A stretch of DNA of 64,000 bases, taken from NCBI RefSeq assembly GCF_900168115.1, contig NZ_FUZC01000003.1, positions 248,001 through 312,000 on the forward strand. The letters are read 5' to 3'. The translations under genes and the position numbers were made by a program. Shown here piece by piece: positions 9,470-18,663 of the stretch (positions within the stretch are counted from its first letter, which is position 1; each line of letters starts with the position of its first letter). This DNA is from Salegentibacter salinarum (GTDB taxonomy: Bacteria > Bacteroidota > Bacteroidia > Flavobacteriales > Flavobacteriaceae). The notes under the pieces are model-generated. The model was not told the origin of the DNA and made no database searches. It saw only the letters and a program-made list of their open reading frames with translations.

Positions 9470-12400
9470 TTAAATTTGGATATTTAAACCTAAATTAATA
9501 ATTCGTTGCTGTGGATAAAATTGCCCGCTTTCGCTGGCCCCTTCAGGATCGTAATCTTCTACTTCAGTAATAGTAAATACATTAAATCCACTAGCGTATA
9601 TCCTCGCACTAGAAACTGAAAATCTTTCTAACAAGGTGGAGGGGATTGAATAACCAATCTGGATATTCTTAAGTCTTACAAATGATGCGTCATCCAACCA
9701 AAAATCATTTCTAAACAAACCACCACTTACTGCGGATGAAGCTCTTTCACTTACACGAGGATATGAGCCATTTGGGTTGTCTGGACTCCAGCGATTATCT
9801 GCCCAACTACTGTAATAATTTCCAACTGTGCCAGATTCCGGTAATACATATTGACTAACGTTTGTTTGTCCAGAAAATAAAGCTGAGAAATCAAAATTTT
9901 TCCATTCAGCATATAAATTTAAGCCGAATGTTATTTCTGGGATATTGCCATATTCTGTTCTATACCTATCATCAGCATTAATTTCTCCATCTCCATTTAT
10001 ATCCTCATAAATTAAATCTCCAGGCTGAGCCCCTGGTACGTGTGGATAATCTTCTAACTCTGCTTCTGATCTGAAAATTCCTAATGTTTTATAAAGTAAA
10101 TAAGTATTCATAGGTCTCCCAGTTTGTTGTTGGTATTCTGGCAGGCCGGGAGCTTCATCCATAAAAATAACTTCATTCGTAGCATAGGTAAGATTACCTG
10201 ACACTCCGAAGTTAAAATCTTCTCCAGAATAATCATAACCTAATACTGCTTCTATACCATGACTTTCAACTGAACCAATGTTTTCTGAAGGAACTAAAGA
10301 CTGAGCATCATACGGGTTTACTATTCCGCTAGTAGCTGGTATTGATGCATTTCTGGTTGTTAAGATATTTGAACGATCTTGTCTAAAGTAAATGAATTCA
10401 GTAGTGAAATTATCTAACCATCTCGCGTCAAACGCAATATCAGTTTTAATAGCTTCTTCCCAGGTGATATTAGGATTTGCAAGTCTAGTAAGATCAATGC
10501 CAGTTGTAACCTGGTTTCCAATAACATAGCGGTTGTTAAAACTGTAATTGTTAAAGTATTGAAACTGGCCAACATTATCATTTCCTAGCTTACCGTGTGA
10601 AGCGCGAAATTTTAAATCATTAAAAAAGGAAATACTTTCTTTAAACCATTCTTCTTCTGTAATTCTGTAACCTACCGATACAGATGGAAAAACACCATAT
10701 CTATTTCCTTCCGGGAAAATAGAGGAGCCGTCTATACGCATTTGTAATTCAGCTAAATATTTTTCATCATAATCATAAGCTATTCTACTTAAGTAGCTTA
10801 ATCTCGTAAAATTATAACTGCTTCCATAATTATCATAATCTGCTGCTGCAGCTCCACCTTGAGATAACTCTGGAGTTTCTGTGGTAGGGAAATGAATTCT
10901 TGAGGCTCCCATTGTGTGAGATTTATTCTCACTTTGCTCATAACCAATAAACGCATCTACATTATGGGCCCCAAATTGCTGGTTATAGTTTAATTTAATA
11001 TTACCAACAGTTTTTGATTCGTTAAAATGTTCTTCATACAATGCGGCTTCCTGATCTGGCCCCCCTCCTACAACTCGCGGTATATACTCATCATTTCTAT
11101 ACTCATATAATGTATAAGGTGTTATGAAATTCTTTGTACGGTTAGAACTTTCATCTATAGAAAAGAATCCGTCAATCGATAAACCCTCGAGAAATGGGAT
11201 ATCATAGCTTCCTCTTAAAATTCCATTAAAAACATATTTCGGATTCTCATTAATTCCACCTGCATCTGTAGCTCTTACCAAGGGGTTGCTTAATTCAATA
11301 CCTGTAGAGGGATTACCATTCGGGAAAACGGCGGGACTGGTAGGGTAAGCCCTATAAAGAGATCTGAAAATTTCTCCTGCACCTGTAGTAGGGAATTGTC
11401 TGTCCTCTTTTCTTCCATTCAGGGATAAACCAACCTCCAATCTATCTGTAATATCCACATCCAGGTTAGACCTTACACTGTATTGGTCGTACCTATTTGC
11501 TCCGTCTTTATATATACCATCCTGTCCAATTTTTCCAAGTGAGAAAAAGTATCTGGCGTTATCACCACCCCCACGAACGTTTAAGTTCTGTTGGGTTTGG
11601 ATTGTGGTGTTTTGAAGACCTTCTTCAGGCCAGTTTGTATTAGGGTAATTTATAGGATCGCTTCCATCCCTAAACAAATTTATTTCTTGATCTGAATAAA
11701 TTTGATTAAATCCATCAGAAGGATTATTGTAATAAGCTATCTCATTTCTAATATTTGCGTAAGTTGGAGCATCTGCCAAATCAGGTAATCTGGTTGGAGA
11801 TGCAATACCTACATCAATTTTATAAGAAATTTGAGGAGCTGCATTTCTACCTTTTTTTGTAGTAATTAATATTACTCCATTGGCAGCACGACTTCCATAA
11901 ATTGCAGCGGAAGCATCTTTTAAGACGGTGAAACTTTCAATATCTTCGGGGGACAGTCGTGACAAGCCTCCAATCTGGCCCGGCACACCATCGACTACAA
12001 CCAGTACATCATTGTTACCTGTTGTAGCAAGCCCTCTTATAGAAATACTCGAATCATCGTATCCCGGTTCACCACTCCTGTTATTGGCAATAACCCCTGG
12101 CACTCTACCTGAAATTGAATTAGATAAGTTGGGTTGAGGGCTACGTTGAAGTTCTTCAGATTCTACTTCAGAAATAGAACCTGTTAAGGTGGCTCTCTTT
12201 TTGCCACCGTAACCAACTACTACTATTTCATCTAATTGTCCTAGATCTTCTACTAAGGTCACATTAAGACTGTTAGTTTCATTAACCTCTACTTCCTGGG
12301 TTTTAAAACCAATGTAAGAAAATACAAGAGTAGCACCGGAACTCGAAACTCCTATCTCGTAATTTCCATCAAAATCAGTAACCACACCATTGTTGGTGTT

Positions 12401-12571
12401 TTTTTCCTGAACAGTTACTCCAGGTAGAGGTAATCCTGCTTCATCAGAGACAAGGCCTGTAACTTCCTTTTGCTGAGCAAAAAGTAGGGTAGTAAACAGT
12501 AAGAAAAATACAGAAAGATATTTCTGGCATTTTTCCGATTTAAGAAAAATTTTTGACATACTTTTTATCAT
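9470..12571 (-). CDS. SusC-like TonB-dependent outer-membrane transporter (SusC1)
   Basis: This is a 1033-residue TonB-dependent transporter. After the signal peptide (ending LLFAQ) comes a carboxypeptidase-D-like regulatory domain (KEVTGLVSDEAGLPLPGVTV, YIGFKTQEVEV). Next are the SusC signature LDEIVVVGYG, the plug (VLVVVDGVPG, SIEVLKDASA-type motif, GSRAANGVILITTKKG) and a long beta-barrel ending in RIINLGLNIQI. The first Met or Met5 could be the start. It pairs with SusD1 to import oligosaccharides using TonB energy. The N-terminal domain is almost identical to that of SusC2. A divergent HTCS gene and candidate operators lie just upstream, so induction by its own oligosaccharide is likely. 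Confidence 0.95.
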   Translation of the reverse strand: MIKSMSKIFLKSEKCQKYLSVFFLLFTTLLFAQQKEVTGLVSDEAGLPLPGVTVQEKNTNNGVVTDFDGNYEIGVSSSGATLVFSYIGFKTQEVEVNETNSLNVTLVEDLGQLDEIVVVGYGGKKRATLTGSISEVESEELQRSPQPNLSNSISGRVPGVIANNRSGEPGYDDSSISIRGLATTGNNDVLVVVDGVPGQIGGLSRLSPEDIESFTVLKDASAAIYGSRAANGVILITTKKGRNAAPQISYKIDVGIASPTRLPDLADAPTYANIRNEIAYYNNPSDGFNQIYSDQEINLFRDGSDPINYPNTNWPEEGLQNTTIQTQQNLNVRGGGDNARYFFSLGKIGQDGIYKDGANRYDQYSVRSNLDVDITDRLEVGLSLNGRKEDRQFPTTGAGEIFRSLYRAYPTSPAVFPNGNPSTGIELSNPLVRATDAGGINENPKYVFNGILRGSYDIPFLEGLSIDGFFSIDESSNRTKNFITPYTLYEYRNDEYIPRVVGGGPDQEAALYEEHFNESKTVGNIKLNYNQQFGAHNVDAFIGYEQSENKSHTMGASRIHFPTTETPELSQGGAAAADYDNYGSSYNFTRLSYLSRIAYDYDEKYLAELQMRIDGSSIFPEGNRYGVFPSVSVGYRITEEEWFKESISFFNDLKFRASHGKLGNDNVGQFQYFNNYSFNNRYVIGNQVTTGIDLTRLANPNITWEEAIKTDIAFDARWLDNFTTEFIYFRQDRSNILTTRNASIPATSGIVNPYDAQSLVPSENIGSVESHGIEAVLGYDYSGEDFNFGVSGNLTYATNEVIFMDEAPGLPEYQQQTGRPMNTYLLYKTLGIFRSEAELEDYPHVPGAQPGDLIYEDINGDGEINADDRYRTEYGNIPEITFGLNLYAEWKNFDFSALFSGQTNVSQYVLPESGTVGNYYSSWADNRWSPDNPNGSYPRVSERASSAVSGGLFRNDFWLDDASFVRLKNIQIGYSIPSTLLERFSVSSARIYASGFNVFTITEVEDYDPEGASESGQFYPQQRIINLGLNIQI

Positions 12572-12614
12572 TTAAATAGTTAGATTATTAAAAAAATTTC
12601 AAATAGATTTTAGA

Positions 12615-12625
12615 AAACGATTTCG
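12615..12625. promoter_or_regulatory. AAACGATTTCG site shared upstream of susC1 and susC2
   Basis: This 11-base string lies 44-54 bp before the susC1 start. An identical copy lies 30-40 bp before susC2. Its core CGA-TT-TCG is a short inverted repeat. It could be a regulator or promoter-associated site; the function is unproven. Confidence 0.35.
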
Positions 12626-12683
12626 TAAAATAGGTTTCTCGATTGTCGATAGACAAGTTTCGTAATTCGTAGTGGAAAGTTAA

Positions 12684-12720
12684 GGGGGTATAATGTCAAA
12701 AAACAGGGGGTAAATTGTGC
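12684..12720. promoter_or_regulatory. Candidate HTCS operator: GGGGGTA direct repeats 22 bp apart
   Basis: GGGGGTATAATGT begins at 12684 and GGGGGTAAATTGT at 12706. The repeats share 11 of 13 bases and are spaced two helical turns apart, the arrangement expected for AraC-type DNA-binding domains of HTCS regulators. They sit between divergent susC1 and the HTCS gene. Confidence 0.55.
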
Positions 12721-12784
12721 AGGCCAGATTATTCCTGTTTTTAACAGCCATATTTTTTATTTTTATAAAATTTTAAAGCTAGAA

Positions 12785-15700
12785 ATGAAAATTCGTTACT
12801 TAATTTTTTTTATTCTGATTCTAAAAACCAGTTTCCTGGTGAGCCAAAATTCTATTAAAGATGGCTCGCTGGGGGATAGTTTGCATTTTCATCTTCTGGA
12901 TGTCTCTTCAGGTTTGTCACATAATTTTATAAATGATATAAAACAGGATTCACTTGGTTTTATGTGGATTGCAACCATAGATGGTCTAAATCGATATGAT
13001 GGCAATCAATTTGTCCAGTTTAAAAAACAGCGTGGGTCATCAGAGAGGGGATTGGTTAATAATTATATCCAGCAATTGGAGCTAAAGAATGGTAAAGAGT
13101 TAGTAGTAGCTACCGATGCTGGTCTTGTTATTTATAATTCTAGAATAGATAAATTCCAGTTAATAAATACTGAAGACGGTTTGTTAAATAATAGTGTGAG
13201 TGCTATTGAGACGGGCCCAGGTGATAATTCTGTTATTGGAACTTACCGAGGGGGAATTCAATTTGCTAATAATAAGTGGGATCTTAAATATTCGAGGGAA
13301 AACTTCGTCCAAAATATAAACCTTACTTCAAATGAAATTTCATCTATACAACTGCAGCAAGATAGTATTTTATGGGTAGGTACATACAATGATGGACTTA
13401 ATAAGATAAATCTTAAGAACGGGAGAGTAAGCCATCTTTTTGAAAAAAATAAATCAACTACTTCACGGGTAATTAATAGTTTATATGAAGATATTGATGG
13501 GAATTTGTGGGTGGGCACAAGAAATGGTTTGCATGTTATTACAAGGTTAAATGATACTATTAGCATCAACGCAAAGTCTGGATCACAAGGCTTAAGTGAT
13601 ATGGATGTGCTGTGCTTTGAAGAAGACCTGAATAATAATATTTGGATAGGGACTAGAAACGGTGGGCTTAATATTCTTGAGAAATCTTCCTTGTTTAATG
13701 ATAGTTCTAATATTAATATTCGGAGATATTTACCAAGAAATGATGGAAGTAGTGTATATAATAGAACAGTTTCAGTTATCACCAGGGACAAGGATAACAA
13801 TATGTGGATTGGGACCCCTACTGGTATAAATTATGTCAATCCACTTGGAGATCCAGTAAGACTTATCACGCATAGTGCAGATAAGAAATCAATAAGTCAT
13901 AATAGAATTGGTGCCTTGGCACAAAGCGGAGAGGGTAAGGTCTGGATTGGTACCGACGGAGGTGGTCTTGATCTCTATGACCCACAAACCGGAATTATTT
14001 TTAATTATCATCATAATGAAGAAGATCAGAGTAGCTTGAGCAATAATTATATATTGTCAATTCTCGAGGATAGTAAAGACCGTATTTGGGTAGGAACTTA
14101 TCAGGGAGGCCTTAATAGATTGGATATAAAAAATGGAAAAGCCAGACATTATCTTCAGGGCTCGGTTTCTAACGGAAGTGATGTGCGGGTGATATTTGAA
14201 TCCAGGAATGGAACAATTTGGGTTGGTACAAATCGAGGAGGTTTATACAAATACATTGAAGGTAAAGATAGGTTTAAATACATTGAATCCTTAGGAAAGA
14301 TTGATATACGTTCAATAGTAGAAGATCAGGAAGAAGGTGTTTTGTGGTTTGCTACTTTTGGATCGGGATTAATTAAGTATAATCCTGAAGCCGATGATTT
14401 TCAGAGTTTTAATGAAGATAATACTAAGGGGTTTAATAGCGATATCATATTTTCAGTATTGCTGATGGAAAACGGAGAAGTGTTGGCAGGTACAAGATTT
14501 GGCGGGATACTCCGATTTAATCCAAAAACTAAGGAAGTGCTAACTTTTTCCGTAGAGGATGGTTTAAGTAATAATACCGTAAATAGTCTTATATGGGAAG
14601 ATGAGACTTATATATGGATGGGAACCTATAACGGAATAAATCGTTATAATGTGGAAACAAATGAAATATTGGATGTTTCTTCTTTGGATAATCTCCAGTC
14701 GGGGGAATTCAATATTGGTGCAGCCCTTAAGAATTCTTCAGGAAACCTTTATTTCGGTGGTAATAATGGTTTGAACATTTTGGATCCGAATCATTTTAAG
14801 AGAGTAAAACAGGATTATCCTTTGTTATTTCAAGGTCTTAAAGTCCTCAATAAAACTGTTGAAGTAAGGGTAGAAGAAAAAAATTCCATTCTCAGGCAAG
14901 CGATTTTTTACCAGGATAAAATCAAATTAAACCATAACCAGAATTCTTTTTCCGTGGAATTTGCATCACTCAAATATCCGGAAGCTCATAATTTGACATA
15001 TTCTTACAAACTTGAAAACCATAATAAATATTGGATTGAAGATCAAAAGGAAGGTATAGCCAACTTCACTAGTGTTCCTCCCGGAGAATATATACTGAAG
15101 GTACGCGTTAATTCCGGTGTCAATACTAAAAATTATAAAGAATTAAAATTCAATATTGTCCCTCCCATCTGGAAAACATGGCCTGCTTATTTATTATATT
15201 TTATTATGGCTACTATCTTGATCTGGATAAGTTTTAAGTATTATTCGGAGCGTGTTCACCTAAAAAATTCCCTCCTATTTGAGAAAAAGCAGCGTCATTT
15301 AGAAAAGGATTTAAACGAAGAACGGTTTAGGTTTTTTACGGCTTTTTCTCATGAACTTAAAACTCCTCTAACTTTAATTCTGGCTCCAGTTGAGAATCTT
15401 CTGGAAATTCAAAACAAAAAGATAAAAACAGATTTATTGTTTATTCAGAGAAATGCCCGCAAGTTGCATCATTCAATTAATAAATTATTAGAGTTTAGAA
15501 AGGCCGAAGAAGGTTTGAGCCAATTGAATAGAAGGGAACATGATATTTCTGAGAATCTAAAAACATGGATAGAAAATTACCTTCCTCTAGCGAAAGAAAA
15601 AAATATAACATTAGAGTATTCCCTTCCCGTAGACAAAAAAATATTCAATGTGGATATTGAAAAGATTGAAGTTGTAATTAATAATTTACTTTCTAACGCA

Positions 15701-16858
15701 ATAAAGTATTGTAAAATTAATGGTGAAGTCAAAATCTCACTGATTTGTAATAGTGACAATTTTAAAATAACTGTAAGTGATACAGGAACAGGTATTAGTA
15801 AAGAAGAATTGTCTCATATTTTTAACTGGTATTATCGCTCCAATTCTAACGTTAAGGAAAAAGGGAATGGGATAGGATTGGCATTGTCGAAGCGTTTCGC
15901 AGAATTGCACGGTGGAAGTATTCATGCAGAAAGTACGCCCGAAGAGAAGACGATCTTTACTCTTGCAGTTCCTGCAGTCGAAATTAAGGAGGTTGAGGAG
16001 CATTTGAATAGGGATGATGAAAAGGTCGTTACCGGGCAGGTGTTTTCAGATAATATTAAGTCGCGTAAACAAACAGCCAATCTTAAACCCAATAAGGATA
16101 GACGGCTCATTCTTATTATAGATGATAACGAGGAAATTTTAAATTTTCTTAGTAATATTTTTAAGGAGGAATATGATATAATACACTCAAGAAATGGGAG
16201 AGAAGGAATTGTTAAAGCTTCCAATTATGTTCCTGATCTTATAATTTCAGATGTTATGATGCCAGAAAAAAACGGGGTAGATTTATGTTTTGAATTAAAG
16301 CAGCAGCATTCCACAAGCCATATTCCTATAATTCTTCTCACTGCTAAAGGAAATTTTGAAAGTATAAATTTAGGTTATGAGCAGGGGGCTGATGATTATA
16401 TTGTCAAACCTTTCAATCCTAAATTGTTAAAAACCCGTGTTAAGAATTTATTGTTTAGTAGAGAGCAACTTCAACATCATTTTAAAGGTGTGAGGGAGAA
16501 TAAATCAAAAACGGAAGAAAAAGTTTCAGTATTGCTAACGAAGGAAAAGGAATTTCTTTCTGAACTCGATCTCATAATTGCAAAGAATATGGGTAAAGGT
16601 ACAGATAATGTTGATTTAATCTCACAAAAAGTTGGAATGAGCAGAACCTCCTTATATAGAAAACTGAAAGCAATTACCGGCTTGAGTATAAATGAATATA
16701 TTAGAAATTTGAAAATTGAAAGAGCCGCAGAACTTATTAAAAATGAAAATTTTTCAGTTTCCCAGGCATCTTATGAGGTTGGCTTTACTAACTTAAAGTA
16801 TTTTAGAAAGATATTTAAAGAAAAATTTGGTAAAACTCCAAGAGAGTTTAAATCATAA
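12785..16858 (+). CDS. Hybrid two-component system sensor/regulator (HTCS)
   Basis: This single 1357-residue protein joins all elements of a two-component system. The signal peptide MKIRYLIFFILILKTSFLVSQ is followed by about 14 Reg_prop propeller repeats (many IWVGT and MWIGT motifs, residues ~30-700), which form the periplasmic sensor. Then come a Y_Y_Y domain (~730-795), one membrane helix (~799-820, WPAYLLYF), a HisKA helix with His856 in FSHELKTP, an HATPase (NNLLSNAIKYC, ~965), a receiver domain with phospho-acceptor Asp1156 in ISDVMMP, and an AraC-type HTH (~1270-1357). HTCS proteins bind oligosaccharides in the periplasm and activate the adjacent PUL. It is divergent from susC1, so region A is the expected target. 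Confidence 0.95.
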   Translation: MKIRYLIFFILILKTSFLVSQNSIKDGSLGDSLHFHLLDVSSGLSHNFINDIKQDSLGFMWIATIDGLNRYDGNQFVQFKKQRGSSERGLVNNYIQQLELKNGKELVVATDAGLVIYNSRIDKFQLINTEDGLLNNSVSAIETGPGDNSVIGTYRGGIQFANNKWDLKYSRENFVQNINLTSNEISSIQLQQDSILWVGTYNDGLNKINLKNGRVSHLFEKNKSTTSRVINSLYEDIDGNLWVGTRNGLHVITRLNDTISINAKSGSQGLSDMDVLCFEEDLNNNIWIGTRNGGLNILEKSSLFNDSSNINIRRYLPRNDGSSVYNRTVSVITRDKDNNMWIGTPTGINYVNPLGDPVRLITHSADKKSISHNRIGALAQSGEGKVWIGTDGGGLDLYDPQTGIIFNYHHNEEDQSSLSNNYILSILEDSKDRIWVGTYQGGLNRLDIKNGKARHYLQGSVSNGSDVRVIFESRNGTIWVGTNRGGLYKYIEGKDRFKYIESLGKIDIRSIVEDQEEGVLWFATFGSGLIKYNPEADDFQSFNEDNTKGFNSDIIFSVLLMENGEVLAGTRFGGILRFNPKTKEVLTFSVEDGLSNNTVNSLIWEDETYIWMGTYNGINRYNVETNEILDVSSLDNLQSGEFNIGAALKNSSGNLYFGGNNGLNILDPNHFKRVKQDYPLLFQGLKVLNKTVEVRVEEKNSILRQAIFYQDKIKLNHNQNSFSVEFASLKYPEAHNLTYSYKLENHNKYWIEDQKEGIANFTSVPPGEYILKVRVNSGVNTKNYKELKFNIVPPIWKTWPAYLLYFIMATILIWISFKYYSERVHLKNSLLFEKKQRHLEKDLNEERFRFFTAFSHELKTPLTLILAPVENLLEIQNKKIKTDLLFIQRNARKLHHSINKLLEFRKAEEGLSQLNRREHDISENLKTWIENYLPLAKEKNITLEYSLPVDKKIFNVDIEKIEVVINNLLSNAIKYCKINGEVKISLICNSDNFKITVSDTGTGISKEELSHIFNWYYRSNSNVKEKGNGIGLALSKRFAELHGGSIHAESTPEEKTIFTLAVPAVEIKEVEEHLNRDDEKVVTGQVFSDNIKSRKQTANLKPNKDRRLILIIDDNEEILNFLSNIFKEEYDIIHSRNGREGIVKASNYVPDLIISDVMMPEKNGVDLCFELKQQHSTSHIPIILLTAKGNFESINLGYEQGADDYIVKPFNPKLLKTRVKNLLFSREQLQHHFKGVRENKSKTEEKVSVLLTKEKEFLSELDLIIAKNMGKGTDNVDLISQKVGMSRTSLYRKLKAITGLSINEYIRNLKIERAAELIKNENFSVSQASYEVGFTNLKYFRKIFKEKFGKTPREFKS

Positions 16859-16989
16859 GCAATAAAAGTATAATTACAAGACAATAAAATATACAAACTT
16901 TTGAAATCTTAGTAATAACAGCATGGTGGCTGCTTAGTAAGTATACTAAAAGTATAATATAAGACAAATGCAGTAAAATTAATAATAAG

Positions 16990-17019
16990 AAACCTTTCCC
17001 AAAGTTGTGGGAAAGGTTT
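16990..17019 (-). terminator. Terminator hairpin after susD2, also facing the HTCS gene
   Basis: A perfect 11-bp stem AAACCTTTCCC/GGGAAAGGTTT with an 8-base loop lies in the convergent 180-bp gap between the HTCS and susD2. On the minus strand it is followed by the T-rich tract TCTTATTATT. It begins 20 bp past the susD2 stop and probably serves both convergent genes. Confidence 0.85.
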
Positions 17020-17038
17020 ACTGGCTAATTAATACTGG

Positions 17039-18643
17039 TTAATATCCAGGGTTCTGCTCAAGTTCAGCATCTTTATTCAACTGAATTTCTCTAAGGGGTA
17101 TGGGCATTAAAAGATGCGTTTCGGATAAACCTCGAATTTGCATATTTTCCGGTGCGTCATTATTTAATCTATTGGCTCGTTCCACAAGTGTTCCGGTTCT
17201 CATTAAGGTCATTCGGCGATTTTCCTCGGCTATCAGCTCTCTTACCCGTTCGTCCAGGATAAAATCAAGATCTATATCACCAGCATCTACCATAGGCGCA
17301 TTTGCTCTTTCTCTCAGTTCATTTATTGAAGAGGCTGCACCTGCAAAATCATCCTGCTTAAACTGAGCTTCAGCTTTTAAAAGATAAGTCTCTCCTAATC
17401 TCATTAAGATGAAATCTTTCCACATTCCCCACCCAAAAGTGTCTCTTTCATCAAAATGCTTCCATTTCATAGTGTAAGGATTTGTAATAAAGAGGGTATC
17501 GGGACCTTCATAAGGTACTCTTTCCCCGTAATCTTCATAGTCTGGATTATTATAGTATAATTCCCTGTTAATATTGTATTCCGAGTTGCGCATATCACCT
17601 TGGTCATAAAGGTCGTAGAGCACAAAATTATTAAGTCTTATTCTGGATAGACCGCGGCCGCCAAGAGAATCAGCGGGCAACATACCTGCTCTACTATGGT
17701 ACTGAGCACCCCATACTCTACGATGCTGAGGAGCACCCACACTTCCTCCTCGAACATCGGCCGGGTTTTCCATTTCGAGTACCCAGATCGCTTCTGTGTT
17801 TCCTTGAGACCTTCTTTGGTTACCCTTCCAGAACATATCTGAAAATGGGTCTCCATCTTCATCTGCTTTAACGCCATAACGTTCTGTGACTAAGCTATAG
17901 GCGCTGCTTTCAATAATTGCATCAGCTTCTTCTTCGGCTTTTGCAGGTTCATCAGTTCTTAGATAGAATTCTGCGAAAAGTTGGTGGGCAGCATATTTAT
18001 TTATCCGAGCTTCCGCTGGCATACCTCCGACTTCGGGAAGGTGTTCAGTGGCAAAGTTCAAATCTTCCTCAATTAAAGCATTAATATCTTCTATAGGAGC
18101 TCTCACAAAATCGGTTCTGGGCTCTGTAAGTGCTTCAGTTACTAAGGGTACACCTCCATAGAGCGTTGCTAGCATATTATAGGCGTATGCTCTGAAAAAT
18201 CGTGCTTCGGCATTTACTCTATTTCGGTCTTCTTCATTCATATCCGGTGCTTGCAATTCAGGATTCTCTACATTATTTATAATACTATTTGCATTTTCAA
18301 TAAGATTGTAATTCCATTCCCAGGTATAGGTTGTTGCCTGGTCATCTGCGGTGAGAGAACTATACTCGTAGTAAGGAACTTCAATTCCTTGCGGAAGAGT
18401 GGGCCATACGATGTCAGTTCCCACCTGCCAAACTGCAAGCCATCCCTGAGCCCAACTAAGACCTTGATAGGCTCCCATTTGTTGATAAAGACCGACTAAT
18501 GCTGCTTCGAATCCAAGGGCATCAGTTAAATTTTCTGGTGTATACGCTGAACGCACTTCTTCTTCAAGAAAAGAGTCTTCGCAAGAAGCAACTATAACTG
18601 CAAAACTAAAAACAAGTGCTGTTATTTTAAAATATCGTTTCAT
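17039..18643 (-). CDS. SusD-like glycan-binding lipoprotein (SusD2)
   Basis: This 534-residue RagB/SusD lipoprotein has its lipobox at IVASCEDSFLEEEV. Recognisable segments are the RFFRAYAYNMLATLYGGVPLVTEAL helix region, INELRERANAPMV and the C-terminal HLLMPIPLREIQLNKDAELEQNPGY. It is expected to cap SusC2 and bind the imported glycan. It starts 20 bp after susC2 ends and is followed by a strong hairpin. No enzyme gene follows on its strand, because the HTCS lies convergent downstream. The partner enzymes are therefore probably the divergent plus-strand GH43-GH97-GH105 run. Specificity is unknown. Confidence 0.93.
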   Translation of the reverse strand: MKRYFKITALVFSFAVIVASCEDSFLEEEVRSAYTPENLTDALGFEAALVGLYQQMGAYQGLSWAQGWLAVWQVGTDIVWPTLPQGIEVPYYEYSSLTADDQATTYTWEWNYNLIENANSIINNVENPELQAPDMNEEDRNRVNAEARFFRAYAYNMLATLYGGVPLVTEALTEPRTDFVRAPIEDINALIEEDLNFATEHLPEVGGMPAEARINKYAAHQLFAEFYLRTDEPAKAEEEADAIIESSAYSLVTERYGVKADEDGDPFSDMFWKGNQRRSQGNTEAIWVLEMENPADVRGGSVGAPQHRRVWGAQYHSRAGMLPADSLGGRGLSRIRLNNFVLYDLYDQGDMRNSEYNINRELYYNNPDYEDYGERVPYEGPDTLFITNPYTMKWKHFDERDTFGWGMWKDFILMRLGETYLLKAEAQFKQDDFAGAASSINELRERANAPMVDAGDIDLDFILDERVRELIAEENRRMTLMRTGTLVERANRLNNDAPENMQIRGLSETHLLMPIPLREIQLNKDAELEQNPGY

Positions 18644-18663
18644 ATCTATTCTGTTATTTATTT

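Noticed and set aside
13258-13800. 180-residue open frame opposite the HTCS sensor region
   Set aside because: It is a low-complexity, Leu/Ser-rich shadow of the repetitive Reg_prop coding sequence.
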